From Stratiolaelaps scimitus (lineage: Eukaryota > Arthropoda > Arachnida > Mesostigmata > Laelapidae), in contig JABWDB010000008.1 in NCBI GenBank assembly GCA_019614645.1, forward strand, positions 9,424,001-9,488,000: a DNA stretch of 64,000 bases, in the 5' to 3' direction. Numbering within the stretch: the first letter of the stretch is position 1; each line of letters begins with the position of its first letter. The notes under the pieces were generated by a model, which ran no database searches, was not told the DNA's origin, and saw only the letters and a list, made by a program, of their open reading frames with translations. Below, piece after piece: positions 1 to 11,028 of the stretch. The translations under genes and the position numbers were made by a program.

Positions 1-1
1 T

Positions 2-259
2 CTTCAGACGAAGCAGCGACGACAGATGGAGGAACTCAAGGCGGCGTCATCTGCCGCCGAACGCGAGTTGAAGCAGATCCACGACGAGAAGCGTGCCCTG
101 TTGCTACAGCACGAGTCGCAGAAGGACAGGGAGCTAGAAGAGAAGCATCACTCGAAGATCAAGGAGTGGCGAGTAGAACTTAAGCGACGCCAGGAGATTC
201 TCGATGATGACTTCCAGAGGCAGATTCGTGACCATGATCGATTCTATGCGCCGGAATAA
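2..259 (+). CDS. C-terminal end of SLK/STK10 (Slik)-type STE20-like kinase, partial
   Basis: This is the final coding exon of a gene that begins outside the window. The frame is open from base 2 and stops at 257-259. The visible residues form a charged coiled coil rich in Glu, Lys and Arg. They follow the pattern of the SLK/STK10 C-terminal domain: an E-L-K-Q-I-H-D-E-K block, then HESQK, then the signature K-E-W-R followed by basic residues and a D/E-rich stretch, ending soon after an R-F-Y. In SLK, STK10 and fly Slik this domain follows the N-terminal kinase domain and acts in dimerisation and membrane or cytoskeletal targeting. They phosphorylate ERM proteins. The bases tcttcag at 1-7 could be a phase-0 splice acceptor, in which case the exon starts at 8. 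The ATG at 26 is internal, not a start. The assignment rests on remembered family similarity. Confidence 0.8.
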   Translation, partial: LQTKQRRQMEELKAASSAAERELKQIHDEKRALLLQHESQKDRELEEKHHSKIKEWRVELKRRQEILDDDFQRQIRDHDRFYAPE

Positions 260-3200
260 CCTTCTCCATATACGTACCGCACATGGACTGTAATCAGTGG
301 ATTGGCTGGCCGGCAAGCGTCGCAACACCGTTGTAACGTAGCCTCAGTATACATAAGGTTACACGCAGGCATGTATTTCATCCGGAAAATGCAAGGCGCC
401 ACCACCGGTCTTTCCCGTTATATATATATATATATATATACAGCCACTTTCCATATATCATATAGCCAGTGAACGGCTGCCAACTGGAGTGGCGAACAGA
501 ACATCAACTGCTGCTGACGACAGACATCGGCGAGCTGCCCACGAACCCACTCAACCACAAGGCGCTGGTCGTCCAAAGGAGTTGGGCAGAAGGGGCAACC
601 GATATCAACCGATCGATCGCTGAATTGCGATAGACAACTGTGGTCATGATGGTGGTGGTGGTCTGGAACCCGACGCAGGAGAAGAAAAAAAAACACGGTA
701 CTGTACAGCGGATTATTACGAGCGAGAGGAGAAGCAAGTAACAAGTATAGGATAATGTGAAAGATAAATGAAGGCAGGGGGAGATGATGGGAGAGAGAGA
801 GATCGTAAAGCGATCCGTAACATCGCTGGCCATAATGCACGAACTCGTCAAATCAGTTTGTCGTTGAACCATCAACGAAACGGTCTTCACGTCGAACCTC
901 GTCCAATGCTGTGTCAAATACACGTCTGCTGTCTCTGCTCTCTCTGCCTCGATGGGTCCGAAGTGCTTCGTAATTGCCTCTCTCCTGGTGATTTGCGGAT
1001 GCTCCGATGATGGTGGCGGTGATGATATCACGCGTGCACGCGTTCTAGATACAAACACACACACACACATATACATTTACAATACCTAGCTATATAGTTA
1101 GACGTATAGTCGCCGTAGAACGTTTGGCCTGATGACGACGGCAGTGATGAACATGGTTTGATTGCCTGTGCACAGCAACACCAACAGCAGCCTTGTCCGA
1201 ATCCTCGATCATTTAGCAGATAGCTGAAGCTCGCTGGGTGAGATCACATGCTGGTGCTTTTCTAGATAGCTTAGAGATGCCTGCCCTTAGCGATGCCTTG
1301 CTGACTGATCCCTCGACAATAGTCGCTACCATGATTGTCATTGTCGTTCGTTGGCGGTATAGATTGGAACGCCGTCCAGTGTACGAGACAAACGCGCGAC
1401 GAGCAAGCCTCAAGGTGGATCTTAGATCCAGCCACTTAGCTGTAAATCTAGCTAGCCGTTAATGGAGTTTCTACTATTGCCGATCAAATTTTGTCAGACG
1501 GTACTAAGTTGACGATGAAGAAGCCGTGTTTGTAGTTGACTCCATTTCATAGTTCCCCCACCATATGGGCCCTGTTTGCCTCTACCTCCTGCATCCAATC
1601 GGATGGCCTCGTTGTCTGTTCAGGTTGTTTTATATTCATTCGATATTGGGTCGATGTAATCGACGATTTTAATCATCTAACATTAGATGGAATTCTCAGC
1701 CAGCCACTAATAATAATAGTTCGGTCATAGATGGTAGTTTCGAGGGACCGAGTGAGTTTTCAGCTAGGGTATTTTTTGACAGCCACAACATGATATTCAT
1801 GATGGTTGAGTGTTTGGTTGCGAACCGCGTGCGGTGTTACCGAAGCGAGCATAGCAGTTACCGCTTAGGTCTTGTGAAGATTTTCAGCGACAGGTCGACA
1901 TATTTTCCCATGAATGTTGTTCACTTGCACATGACAAATAATGGGATGAGTCGAATATGCGCATTCAACTTCGCGATGTGTCACGAACGTCCATCCATCC
2001 AATGAATCAAAGCATTGCCGGTGTGGCTTCGTTTTAGCAAAATGAAAAGCATAGATACAACACATGACGGGTGACGGATGGACAACAGATAACACAACAA
2101 CCCTGTACTGATATTATATCTACTGGGGAAATGGATTATACGCAGATGGGACACACATATTTCATCCGATTTGCACGTTGTGGCTGCAGCATGCTCCCGT
2201 CTGCGGGGCCAACAGGAACGTGGTCGTTTTGGGGAACAGGCGAGTGGTGAAATTCAAACACTTCAATACATCCTGCGACAATTTACCTTATGCAGAAAAG
2301 CAATAGGGACGCGAACAGACCGACGGTTATATGCTGCGTATATGTTCTTATCTATACATATATATATATATATATGTGTGTGTGTGGGTGTGTGTGTATG
2401 TTGTACATAGGGGAACAATTTTATAATCAGATCAGTAATGAGTTTATATACACTGTAGATAGGAGACCCTGCCAAGTCTTCTCGATGGTGTCTAAGCGAG
2501 GTGCTCGTATTTATGAATATCTAGATAGAGATTGATCACAATTTTATGAATGAATCAATATAGTACGGAAGGAGAAATTAATCGCGATCGGAAACAGCAA
2601 CAACAACAACAACAGCGATAACCTTAAACAAAATATGAGGAGTGTTTGTAACTGAAGCGAATAAGGTGCAACAAGATGGAGCATCATAGTATGACTCAAC
2701 GTGACAGGAATACCTGTTACCGCTTCGAACAACAGATGATGTATGTGTAATCGTAGTTATAATAATAATAATGATAATAATAACAGTAATGAAAGTGTAA
2801 CGATACCAATTGTAATAACAGAAGAAGCTGACGGAGTGAAGAAGAACCCGTTGTCAATGACGAAATTATTCCCCTTCCGATTGATCACTATTCACTGGCT
2901 GAGGTCGGATCAGCTGATGAGCAGTCATCGCCTTTTTCTTCCCAGCTTTTTTAAAAAAAATGTTGTAGCTCTATAGCAGTGTTTCGAAGAAACGTGGGAA
3001 AAAAAACTGTTCCTAATTATCGCTACGTGACCGGGCAATAAATATATCAAGTAAATGTATAGGATAACATGGGAAACCCGTATGGGCGGGGGGCGTTGGG
3101 GGACACAACGATGTAGATATTTTATATAGGTAAATGCGAAATAAGTTACACACATTAGCCAAGCTCTGTTCAAAAGCTCTGAATCGGCCGATGAATGTTT

Positions 3201-4440
3201 GCGAATTCGTGCTCGTTACGTCGTGCTCCTGCTGCTGCCCCTACAGACACAGCCAGTAGCACGCGCGAACCATCTTACTGTTTACTGTTAAGGGTCATCT
3301 TTGCCGCTCTTATATTCGCTTGGCGGAGGGGTCACCTCGGTATGATGAGGAAGAAAAAATGAAAAGATGCTGGAGGCGGGGGGATTGCTTGATCGGGCTG
3401 GCATTGAACCCAGTTCTCCAAGTGTGTTTTGCGCTATTGATTTTCGACATGAGATGTCGCTGTTTGCCATGAAGTCACGCGCTGACACGACAACCAATGC
3501 AGCCGTCTATCTATCGACTAACAGGGAGCTAAATGAAATGTTGTGATCGCTAGCATTGTACATATATGTACGGGACGTACGTTTCATTCAAGACACCCTA
3601 CAGATATCTATAGAGACACACAGACCCTGAAGCAGATCGATAACGCTGCGATGGACGCCGAGCGGATGAGATATATTCCCTAAATTGGCACGTTGCTTGA
3701 TAAATCGACCTCCCACGCTGGTGGGAAAGCTGAAGCGTGTCTGTGTAGCAGTAATAGCAAATGAAATTTATACGATGTAATTTGCTGATAGCAAAACATA
3801 ATAGCATGCTGTAGACAATAAGGAAATAGGTGTCCCGTAAGTGACCTAGAAATTATTTTCCTTAAGCGTAATGATGATGATAACAACAATGGTGGTAACA
3901 AGTATAATATGATAGTAAGTACAGTAGTAATAATAATAATAATAATAATAATGAGTATATACCAACGACAACAACAACAATCTAACACAGTTCATGTTAC
4001 CGTGGTGCTGTTGTTGGTGCTATATAAATATATATAAGATGGAAAGACAGTTCGTGTATTTTCTTATTCGTCTAATCATTCATTGTCTTCGAGCATTAAA
4101 ATAAATTTAAGGTTAAATACCAATATATATATATATATATATGTATAGTATATATTATATATATATATATACAAATATATAACTTGAATATGTTGGCTGC
4201 GTTTTTCTTCATTTTATCTCTCTGAGCAATATTGTATCGATTCCCATTTCGTTGGATTTGTGGAGCTCCAAAGTAATGTAATGATATTAATATATAACCA
4301 TTGTATACAAAAATGGGCATAATTTAAAGGTCGGACGTTCTGACGGCACGCCCCATAAATCAACTTCCAAGTTGTATGCATTAGAAGGCGATCTTGTGTC
4401 TATGCAACAGAGCAATCACACATTGATGGGACCTAGTACA
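260..4440. other. non-coding stretch with microsatellites
   Basis: I see no supportable gene in these 4.2 kb after the kinase stop codon. The contents are simple repeats: a TA tract at 419-440, a TA tract running into GT repeats at about 2357-2399, TAA-type repeats near 2758-2785 and 3927-3952, and an interrupted TA block at about 4123-4172. Open frames here are short or start at non-ATG codons and have no recognisable motifs. Confidence 0.6.
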
Positions 4441-5247
4441 TTTGCTGTCGCTTTTATTTCCCACAGTTCCTTGTAGCCGTTCTTGCCCGTCGGCAGCGCC
4501 TCGTTCCCTAGCTCACGCAGGAATCCCTCGTGCGATCCACGACCAGGCCACTGGGTCCTCTCTGAACTCGTATTGAGCACTCATGATTGCCCACTACGAA
4601 CTGGATGTTCCATTTAGGTGCCAAAGGATTCTGTAAGCAGAAAACAGGGTGCGTCTAACTCCTGAATGTACTCCTCTTGTGGTAAGCAGGCCGAGGTTGT
4701 TTGTGAGAGCGCTCTTCTCGCACCTTCCCTCTCAGTGCCTTGCAATGGTGACCGGTCATGCAACGGACCAGCAGATCATTATTATAGTTCGCTTGGTCCT
4801 GCCTTCCAATTCGACGGCCTATTAGGCCATAGCAGGACTAAGGCTGACAGACGATCTATAGGTTAACTGGTGGCCAAAAACTCAACCGTTTCGTTCAGTA
4901 AGTATTTACGTGGTATGTCTATTCCGAAAAGGGATCTAAGATGAGGTTAACGTGAATAATATCCACAAATCCCGAATCGCTTGCATCCGCGAGCCTACTA
5001 TTATAGTTTACATGGATGTCCTACTACCTACGTTTGGGGCAGAATACGTTAAGGAAACAAGCGGCGCTTCAACACTCATTGGACTTCTGCCACCTGGTAC
5101 ACGAGTTTCTAGGGTATCGCAGACCTGTCACCCTCCCTGCTTCAGACCCCACCCTGCGGGGCCTTTACTGGCTTTAGAGCCGGCAAATCTCTATGCTAGC
5201 GTATTTCACTTGAGGTTCAGATTGGCAACTTGGCTTCTGTTCTATTG
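4441..5247. other. unassigned sequence next to a retroelement tail
   Basis: The composition is more balanced and less repetitive than the flanks. There is an open frame of 102 codons at 4952-5260 with no recognisable domain. Because the right border meets a repeated retroelement 3' end, this block may be part of a decayed mobile element. No protein motif proves that. Confidence 0.25.
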
Positions 5248-5340
5248 TTTTTCGAGCTGACCCTCAGCTGTTCCCCTAACTGACAGGCCACACCCATTAA
5301 CCTCTAGGTATTACTATGAGAACCCGGCGGTGCTACCTTT
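5248..5340 (-). mobile_element. 3' end of a non-LTR-type retroelement, copy 1
   Basis: Bases 5251-5289 match the reverse complement of the insertion at 18933-18988 over about 40 bases with few differences. The shared core reads, on the minus strand, cctgtcagNtaggggaacag followed by ctgagggtcagctcga and an A-rich end. The element therefore points along the minus strand, with its A-rich terminus near 5248. The upstream (higher-coordinate) limit is unknown and the stated end is a guess. It lies in the 3' flank of the small secreted-protein gene at 5558-5873. Confidence 0.5.
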
Positions 5341-5557
5341 GCTAATTTTCTCCAGTTTAATCGTGTACAGCATCAACATCAATTTCTAGCTTTTGTACAA
5401 TACAATTGGTCTATCAACGATCTGGTACACAATAAATTACGTCAGTACGCCGTCAGCATCAATGGCCTGCCTGTTAAGAAGTTTTGGTCGACGTCGAAAC
5501 GTTGAGCTAGCTTCCGCATCGATGTAGGCAAGGCCATTTCAGGCAATACTAACCCTG

Positions 5558-5873
5558 TCATTCAGCTGGAACTGGCCACCTTCGACCTACACAGAGATCG
5601 ACCGTAAAGTCGATCATAAACCTGCTCTGCAGGTCCGGCTGCATATTCAGGATCAGCAAATACAACAATATACAATCAAATATAATAACATAGGACTCTT
5701 ACCGAATGTGAAACGCTTGCTAATTCGATACGCTTGTCAGCATCGACCAGAGGTGCGGGATTCTTTTTGATTTGTGCAATGGCGAAGTCAACGACTTCAT
5801 CAATTGTGTAGCTGTTTTGCGGGGAGGCCAAGACGACGAGGGCGCACCCGAGCAGACCCACGACTTTCCACAT
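5558..5873 (-). CDS. small secreted protein, two exons, paralogue A
   Basis: Exon 1 is 5703-5873 (57 codons), the intron is 5639-5702 (64 nt) and exon 2 is 5558-5638 (26 codons plus TGA), giving about 83 residues. The donor reads TCG|GTAAGA and the acceptor reads ATGCAG|CC, both phase 0. The ATG at 5873 is the first in frame. It sits just after a good acceptor-like sequence (cttttgccag), so a leader exon may lie upstream. Residues 1-18 form a signal peptide with a hydrophobic core. The motif VDFAIAQIKK at residues 28-37 matches VKFAVAQAKL at 28-37 of the neighbour at 7181-7599, and the intron phase is the same. Exon 2 carries a beta-strand-like RFMIDFTVDLCV. The FA(I/V)AQ.K helix followed by a strand faintly recalls cystatins, but no QVVAG motif is visible, so the family is unassigned. 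Exon 2 is only half as long as in the paralogue. The ending may be shortened, or the exon may carry a frameshift. Confidence 0.6.
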
Positions 5874-6126
5874 CCTGGGAAATCCTGGCAAAAGAAACAC
5901 GTCAACTTCAGACCGTTCCTATCGTACTCCCTGTGGTAGGTCTGAGTGGTAGGTATACTTCACGACGATTTCTGGCAAAGGAGGTCTAGCCACGATAATG
6001 ATGACATGCAAGATCTTCTTTAGCCTGTTCGGCGCGAGCTATAACGTGCGTTATTATCGAGAACATCATTACTGTAATAGGAATGTGAATATTGGTCACG
6101 AATTCGCTGCAGTCGTTGACAACAGC

Positions 6127-6158
<32 letters not shown>

Positions 6159-7117
6159 GAACAAGCGGCGTTAGGATGTCGAATAGGTCACGACCTTCTC
6201 CAAATTATCTGATTTATGCGTTCATGGGCTTTTCGTCCTCGGCAAATGACTTCAGTATAGTCGTACTTCTCAATAGTGAGCAATTATCGTACTGTTTGCT
6301 TCACGATTCTCAAAGTCATTTGTAAAAGAATAATAATCGGTACAGGTAAGCTGCGGAGCACACCAAACTCTTGGATTTCATTGAGCTGATCGACCAGCGA
6401 ATTGTTTACTTGCAAGTAAAATCGTAGTATAGCAAGGAAACGTCAACTGGGACCTGTAAAGGGGAATCATCAAAATATTTTATCATTATGTATTGAATTA
6501 TTAAAAAAATATTGAGTTAACAATTGACCTAAATTAATATATATATAAAGCTTTACCTTCACCCAGGTGGCCGAGGTCCCTGCATTGTTATCCACGCATG
6601 TAACCCTCGAAGCATGCCCGCGCCGAACAGACAATCTTTAGAGAAATCACTCCTCAAAGGATTTGTTCCACAAATCCTTACCCAAGTATTTCACTCCCCG
6701 TAGAATTATTAATCATTATATTCTATCTAAATATTGCAATTATTTGAATATTCCCTACTTACGCTTCACATATGGACTCGATTATATACTGAGATGTAAG
6801 GTAGGTGTAAAATATAAGAAGCCACTTGCGGCCAGGCAATCTACGTCTAGCCACCAGTGACCGAATCAGCCGCCAGTATCGTTATGGCCCCGATGGCGAA
6901 GGACGGACGTTGAATTGGTCTATACTTCTTTGTGCTAATGTATTTCCATGTCAATAAACGTTGAATTAAGAAAATGACAAAGAAAAAACACGCGACAATG
7001 TGTCGCCAGGTGAAAATCCTACCCTTACGAGAATATTACCAATTTATTGTGCTACAATGCTTCTACTATACCACTTGCGAATAAGAAATCTGAGTTTGCA
7101 AAGAATTGTATGCGAAT
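5874..7117. other. spacer between the two secreted-protein genes
   Basis: It contains a CAA repeat at 6119-6158 and AT-rich DNA. On the minus strand, 6342-6415 shows a short open segment bounded by an acceptor-like and a donor-like site, which could be a leader exon. I could not tie it to either gene. Confidence 0.4.
6119..6158. repeat. (CAA)n microsatellite
   Basis: About 13 near-perfect CAA/AAC units are read directly from the sequence. Confidence 0.9.
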
Positions 7118-7123
7118 TTTATT
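7118..7123 (-). terminator. poly(A) signal AATAAA for paralogue B
   Basis: The minus strand reads AATAAA 58 nt downstream of the TGA of the 7181-7599 gene. That is a normal distance for a 3' end of a short transcript. Confidence 0.5.
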
Positions 7124-7180
7124 CAAATCGGTCTAATCGAGCAGGATTGGTCAGTTACTCCTTTAGGCGATTAGTCCTCT

Positions 7181-7599
7181 TCAGCAACAGAGGATGCAGT
7201 TCTTTGCGACATTTTTGACGGCTTCAAATGGTGATCCTTCGTTGGTGAATCCAATTCGCAGCTCTTTCTCAGTCACCTCCATCTCACATTGCACCCCATC
7301 GACCACGAGAAGAACCTTCCAGCGTTGCTCTGTCGAACTCTAACAGAGGGATCAAGTAAAGATAAAAATAAAGATAAAGATCATGGAAGTATTTATATGT
7401 TCTACATTTGATATTAAAATATACCAGGCCAGATACTTACCGGCTTTGTTACACCACGATCTTTTACCACCACAGCTGTCGGTTGAATGAGCTTGGCTTG
7501 GGCAACCGCGAATTTCACAGCATCGGCAGCTTTCAGATTCGCTTCTCCGAGGGCCACAAACACCAACAACAGCAAAAGACTTACAGCGATCAGCCTCAT
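7181..7599 (-). CDS. small secreted protein, two exons, paralogue B
   Basis: Exon 1 is 7441-7599 (53 codons), the intron is 7340-7440 (101 nt) and exon 2 is 7181-7339 (52 codons plus TGA), giving 105 residues. The donor is CCG|GTAAGT and the acceptor is GTTAG|AG, phase 0. The first in-frame ATG at 7599 starts a clear signal peptide: MRLIAVS, a leucine/valine core, then ALGEA. The mature part begins NLKAADAVKF and continues AVAQAKL, matching paralogue A at the same residue numbers. Exon 2 encodes RWKVLLVVDG, then an acidic strand, and ends in N-C-I-L-C-C. This gives three cysteines in exon 2, near residues 71, 102-105. The layout (helix, then strands, small and secreted) is compatible with a cystatin-like fold but no diagnostic motif is visible. 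The function is unknown. A pure GA tract lies 27 bp upstream of the ATG on the coding strand. Confidence 0.7.
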
Positions 7600-7621
7600 T
7601 TCGGGAATAGAGTTGACCGTG

Positions 7622-7625
<4 letters not shown>

Positions 7626-7660
<35 letters not shown>
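7626..7660. repeat. (CT)n / (GA)n tract in the 5' flank of paralogue B
   Basis: About 17 uninterrupted CT units read as GA on the minus strand, immediately upstream of the start codon at 7599. GA tracts bind GAGA-type factors in arthropods. A regulatory role here is inference. Confidence 0.85.
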
Positions 7661-7661
<1 letters not shown>

Positions 7662-8151
7662 GTAGAACAAGCCTGACCATAAACCGTAAATAATACCACT
7701 TGAAGTAAAACAACAGATGGCCCTTGGTTAAATGCGAATATACAGTTGGCGTAAGCTGCCTTTGCGGGGACGCTACTGCAGTGATATACCGAGTGACCTC
7801 CAGTCGTTTTTCACGTACCCTAGATAATATCCATTCAATCCTCCACTACGGGGTAACAAAGAAATAACAAAAACCGAACGACAATTAAGGAACTCGTGTC
7901 TACAATTTTGTTCTTATTTAAAAAGAAGTGTTTGATAACGGGAGAAAGTGCATCTAGTTTAAAAGTTAAGCTAAACTAACCAAAAAGTTCGAAGTGCTAC
8001 GTAAATCAGACACTTATGCAGTCGCGTTCGTTAGTCGCCTTCGAGAAGGATCCCGCTGTTCGAGAAGAGTAGGTGTCGTATCTCGAGAAGAAAGGGACAA
8101 CCTTCCAGACGTCGACATCCAATAGCAAGGATAAAAAAGGGAAAGATATAG

Positions 8152-8191
<40 letters not shown>

Positions 8192-9870
8192 TCTAAGGAT
8201 AGCAAAGAAAAATAGAAGTGATCGTCAGTAACAGGAATGACTGTACGGATTTAAAGACTCCTATGGAAGGCATACACAAGACATAACAAGCCGGAATACT
8301 CCTTTGAATATTGAAGAATTCTATTTCTTCAATATTCTTCAATATTCTATCTCTATTAAAATATTCGCATTAAAAGGTAGTATGCAACTTTGGCGGCTAC
8401 TGTGTTAGTTCGTCACAACAACTTCTCGAATTATTGTATATTTAAAGACTCACCATCGTGGATAAATAAATTATTTAGATTAGTTATAAGACCTCCAACA
8501 GGCTATTTTGTCTACGGTCGCCAGGATGATCGCAACGTTACCTCTGTTGTAGCAAACTTCGCACCACTGTGATAACGAAACTAAGCATTTCGTTTTCACG
8601 AAACAGTTAGTCTAAATGTTTGTGCATACTCCCGCACTCCAATCTTAGAATGAAATAAAAATAAGAACCTTATCACATCTTGGTCTTGGATTGCCGGAGA
8701 AGCTGGGCAAGTTCCTTTTTGGTGGCCTCGTTTTTGTGTTAACCCTTGCCCGTTTTTATTAGCCAAGCGGCGATTTTTGAGCCCCCTTTTTGAGTCCCCC
8801 ACTCTTTGAGTCCAAATATCGCCTGATGAGACTGTTCCATATTCTCGTCATCCCGGCCCCGGAGTGCTTTTTGCAATGGATTGTGCTTTGAAATCTGATT
8901 ATCAATACGAAAACTATTCATCAGTTGATTGTTTGCCATAATTGAAATCAATCAAAAATTATATCTCTTAGTTAAAAGAAACGATGGCTTTTGCCATAAG
9001 TTCTGATCTACGTCGCGTGTTCACATATATACCGTTGTATGAGCTTTTGGGTAATTGTATTGTACAAATTTTGAACCCCTGATGTCTCATAACGTTTCGA
9101 TGTACCAAAAAAAAGTCATTACTAAAAACATCAGAGGTTAGAGATTTTGTTTTTAACTTACCTCTCTGCATGAGGAAGAGTCACCCTCTCCTTCGTGCCG
9201 TAGTTGGACACAACGATATTTCCTTCCATTTCGGCCTGATTTATCGCAATTTAGCACAAAAACGAGTGTGCATCCGTCTGAAATTCAATGATCATTCAGT
9301 GTGCAAGTTACAGTCAGGAGTCCACAGTGACGATTGTGCTTCTGAAATAAGCGGTTGGCCTCGAGTGTATCCAACAACCAATGCCTGTGTGACTCTGTAA
9401 CCAACTGCAACCGACATCAGCTGCGCGCACAAAAAACATAAGCACATTTGCTATAATGTTCTTCTAGTTTGAAACTGTTTCGGTGGGATCTAGGCAAGAT
9501 GTCAAATGAAACACATTTCTCAGTTTTCCCATCGTAGATGCCGTCAATTTGAGTCGCATATCGTGCTTGTGATCTGCATTTGTGTGTGAATTGTGGCAAA
9601 GCTCAACAGAGCAAAGTTTCGATTGACGTTCACGCGCGCGTTTTTTTCGGTCTCGTGGAACCTTTCATCATCGTGTTTTGAAAGCCGGTGAAATTTGTGT
9701 AGCGAGCACAAACTGCCGGCTGTTGGACGTCATCATGCAGCGTCCGTGATGGTATCCTCGTAGAAACCACTCGTCACTGACAGACGTAACTCAACACTGT
9801 GCACTTACTATTGGGAGACAGGCTCGTGATTTTCTGCTCCAAAACTTCGATCTCGAACTCTGTGTGCAGA
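7661..9870. other. non-coding stretch between paralogue B and the C8orf76-like gene
   Basis: I see no supportable gene. There is a TA tract at about 8150-8192, an internally repeated segment at 8309-8352 (aatattcttc repeated), and a GC-richer segment from 9600 that probably includes the promoter of the gene starting at 9928. Confidence 0.55.
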
Positions 9871-9880
9871 TTTCGGTATA

Positions 9881-9900
9881 TAGCGCAATATAGCGCAATA
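9881..9900. repeat. perfect 10-bp tandem duplication in a 5' leader
   Basis: The unit tagcgcaata occurs twice in direct succession, 28 bp before the start codon at 9928. Confidence 0.9.
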
Positions 9901-9927
9901 TATTGGGTACACTACATCTCACTGACG

Positions 9928-11024
9928 ATGGATATTTTCGGGGACTTTGACGATGACATGTTTATTGAGAAGACTCCCGAACGCCAAGCAAGCACCTCTG
10001 TAACACTGCTCGTCGCTGAGCCCGGCTGGTTCAACGAGAAATTGGCACCAGAAGGCCTCGAGCTGTTACGACTTAAGTTCATCGCTGATCGCTTCTACAA
10101 AGAGAAGCGGTATGCCGAGGCTGCTGCGACGTACACCTCCGCAATTGAAATGTGCCCTCCAACAAATCTTGGCTTTTTGCGGGACATTGTCGATGGAGCG
10201 ACTCGCTCCTTAGTTCGTAGTTCTAGACAGTTGGGATGCAGTCACGATAATTCCCTGTACAGACAATCATTAGAGCGACTCAGTAAGCTCGAAGGTATGG
10301 CATCGTGTGATGATCACAGATTTTCCGTAGCAACAACGCGGTGGCTCGTCAAGTGTCGCCTTGAGGACCTTCATACGATGATTGAATCCGAGTCTCACAG
10401 CGCCTCTCTGTGGCGGACTCTTGGGGAACGGTATCAGGCCGAAGGCAAAGAGTTGTTCGCGTCATGTTGCTTCATTAAGGCCGCATACAACTTCCGAACG
10501 AGCGTACACGAGTGCAGAGACAGATTCCGTCAGGTGAGCGCGAGGATTTTTCTTTTTTTTTTTCGAGGGAATTATTACAATGCTATTTACGATAATTGCA
10601 AATTGCTTGGAACACGAATCTCCCCTGTTCGGGGGAAGATGATCAACATCTGTATATGCATAGAGCGATTAATATCTTCATCGTAATTATGTTTCAAATT
10701 GTATCCCATGTTTAGAGTAATATTCTACATGTATGTCTTTTTAATAAGAAAAATCTCATATATGCAAATACAATATATATATATATATATCTACGTTTCT
10801 AATTGTCTGTTTGGTATTCGTGTGTCCAGGAGAACTTAGCTGCCGCCCGGATCATGAGCGAACTTGCCGCTAAGATTACTGCAGCTCGCACAGAGGACGC
10901 GCAGGTTATTGATCGAATAACAAAGTTCTACACGTCGTTGGCTGACATCGAGCGGGATATGGGGAAATCCTTCGAGGAATATTGGTTCCCGCCAGAAGAA
11001 ATGATCTATTCTAGCTGTAAATAA
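9928..11024 (+). CDS. C8orf76-like TPR-type protein, two exons
   Basis: Exon 1 is 9928-10533 (202 codons), the intron is 10534-10829 (296 nt) and exon 2 is 10830-11024 (64 codons plus TAA), giving 266 residues. The donor is CAG|GTGAGC and the acceptor is TGTCCAG|GAG, phase 0. The ATG at 9928 is the first in frame and has G after it. The N-terminus reads FGDFDDDMFIEKTPERQ, then EPGWF at residues 31-35. It then has a TPR-like helical hairpin at about 51-73 (FIADRFYKEKRYAEAAATYT). This order (acidic start, PER motif, EPxWF, TPR-like helices) matches human C8orf76, which is longer (about 380 residues). The family has no well-established function. The TPR-like helices suggest a protein-binding role, which is inference. 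Exon 2 is predicted to be helical. The gene is compact, with its poly(A) signal overlapping the stop codon. Confidence 0.75.
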
Positions 11025-11028
11025 TAAA
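11023..11028 (+). terminator. poly(A) signal AATAAA overlapping the stop codon
   Basis: The hexamer starts on the second base of the TAA stop of the C8orf76-like gene. If used, the 3' UTR would be about 20 nt. Confidence 0.5.

Noticed and set aside
3380..3430. tRNA-like gggttcaatgcc on the minus strand
   Set aside because: Only a B-box-like string is present; no arms or second copy were found.
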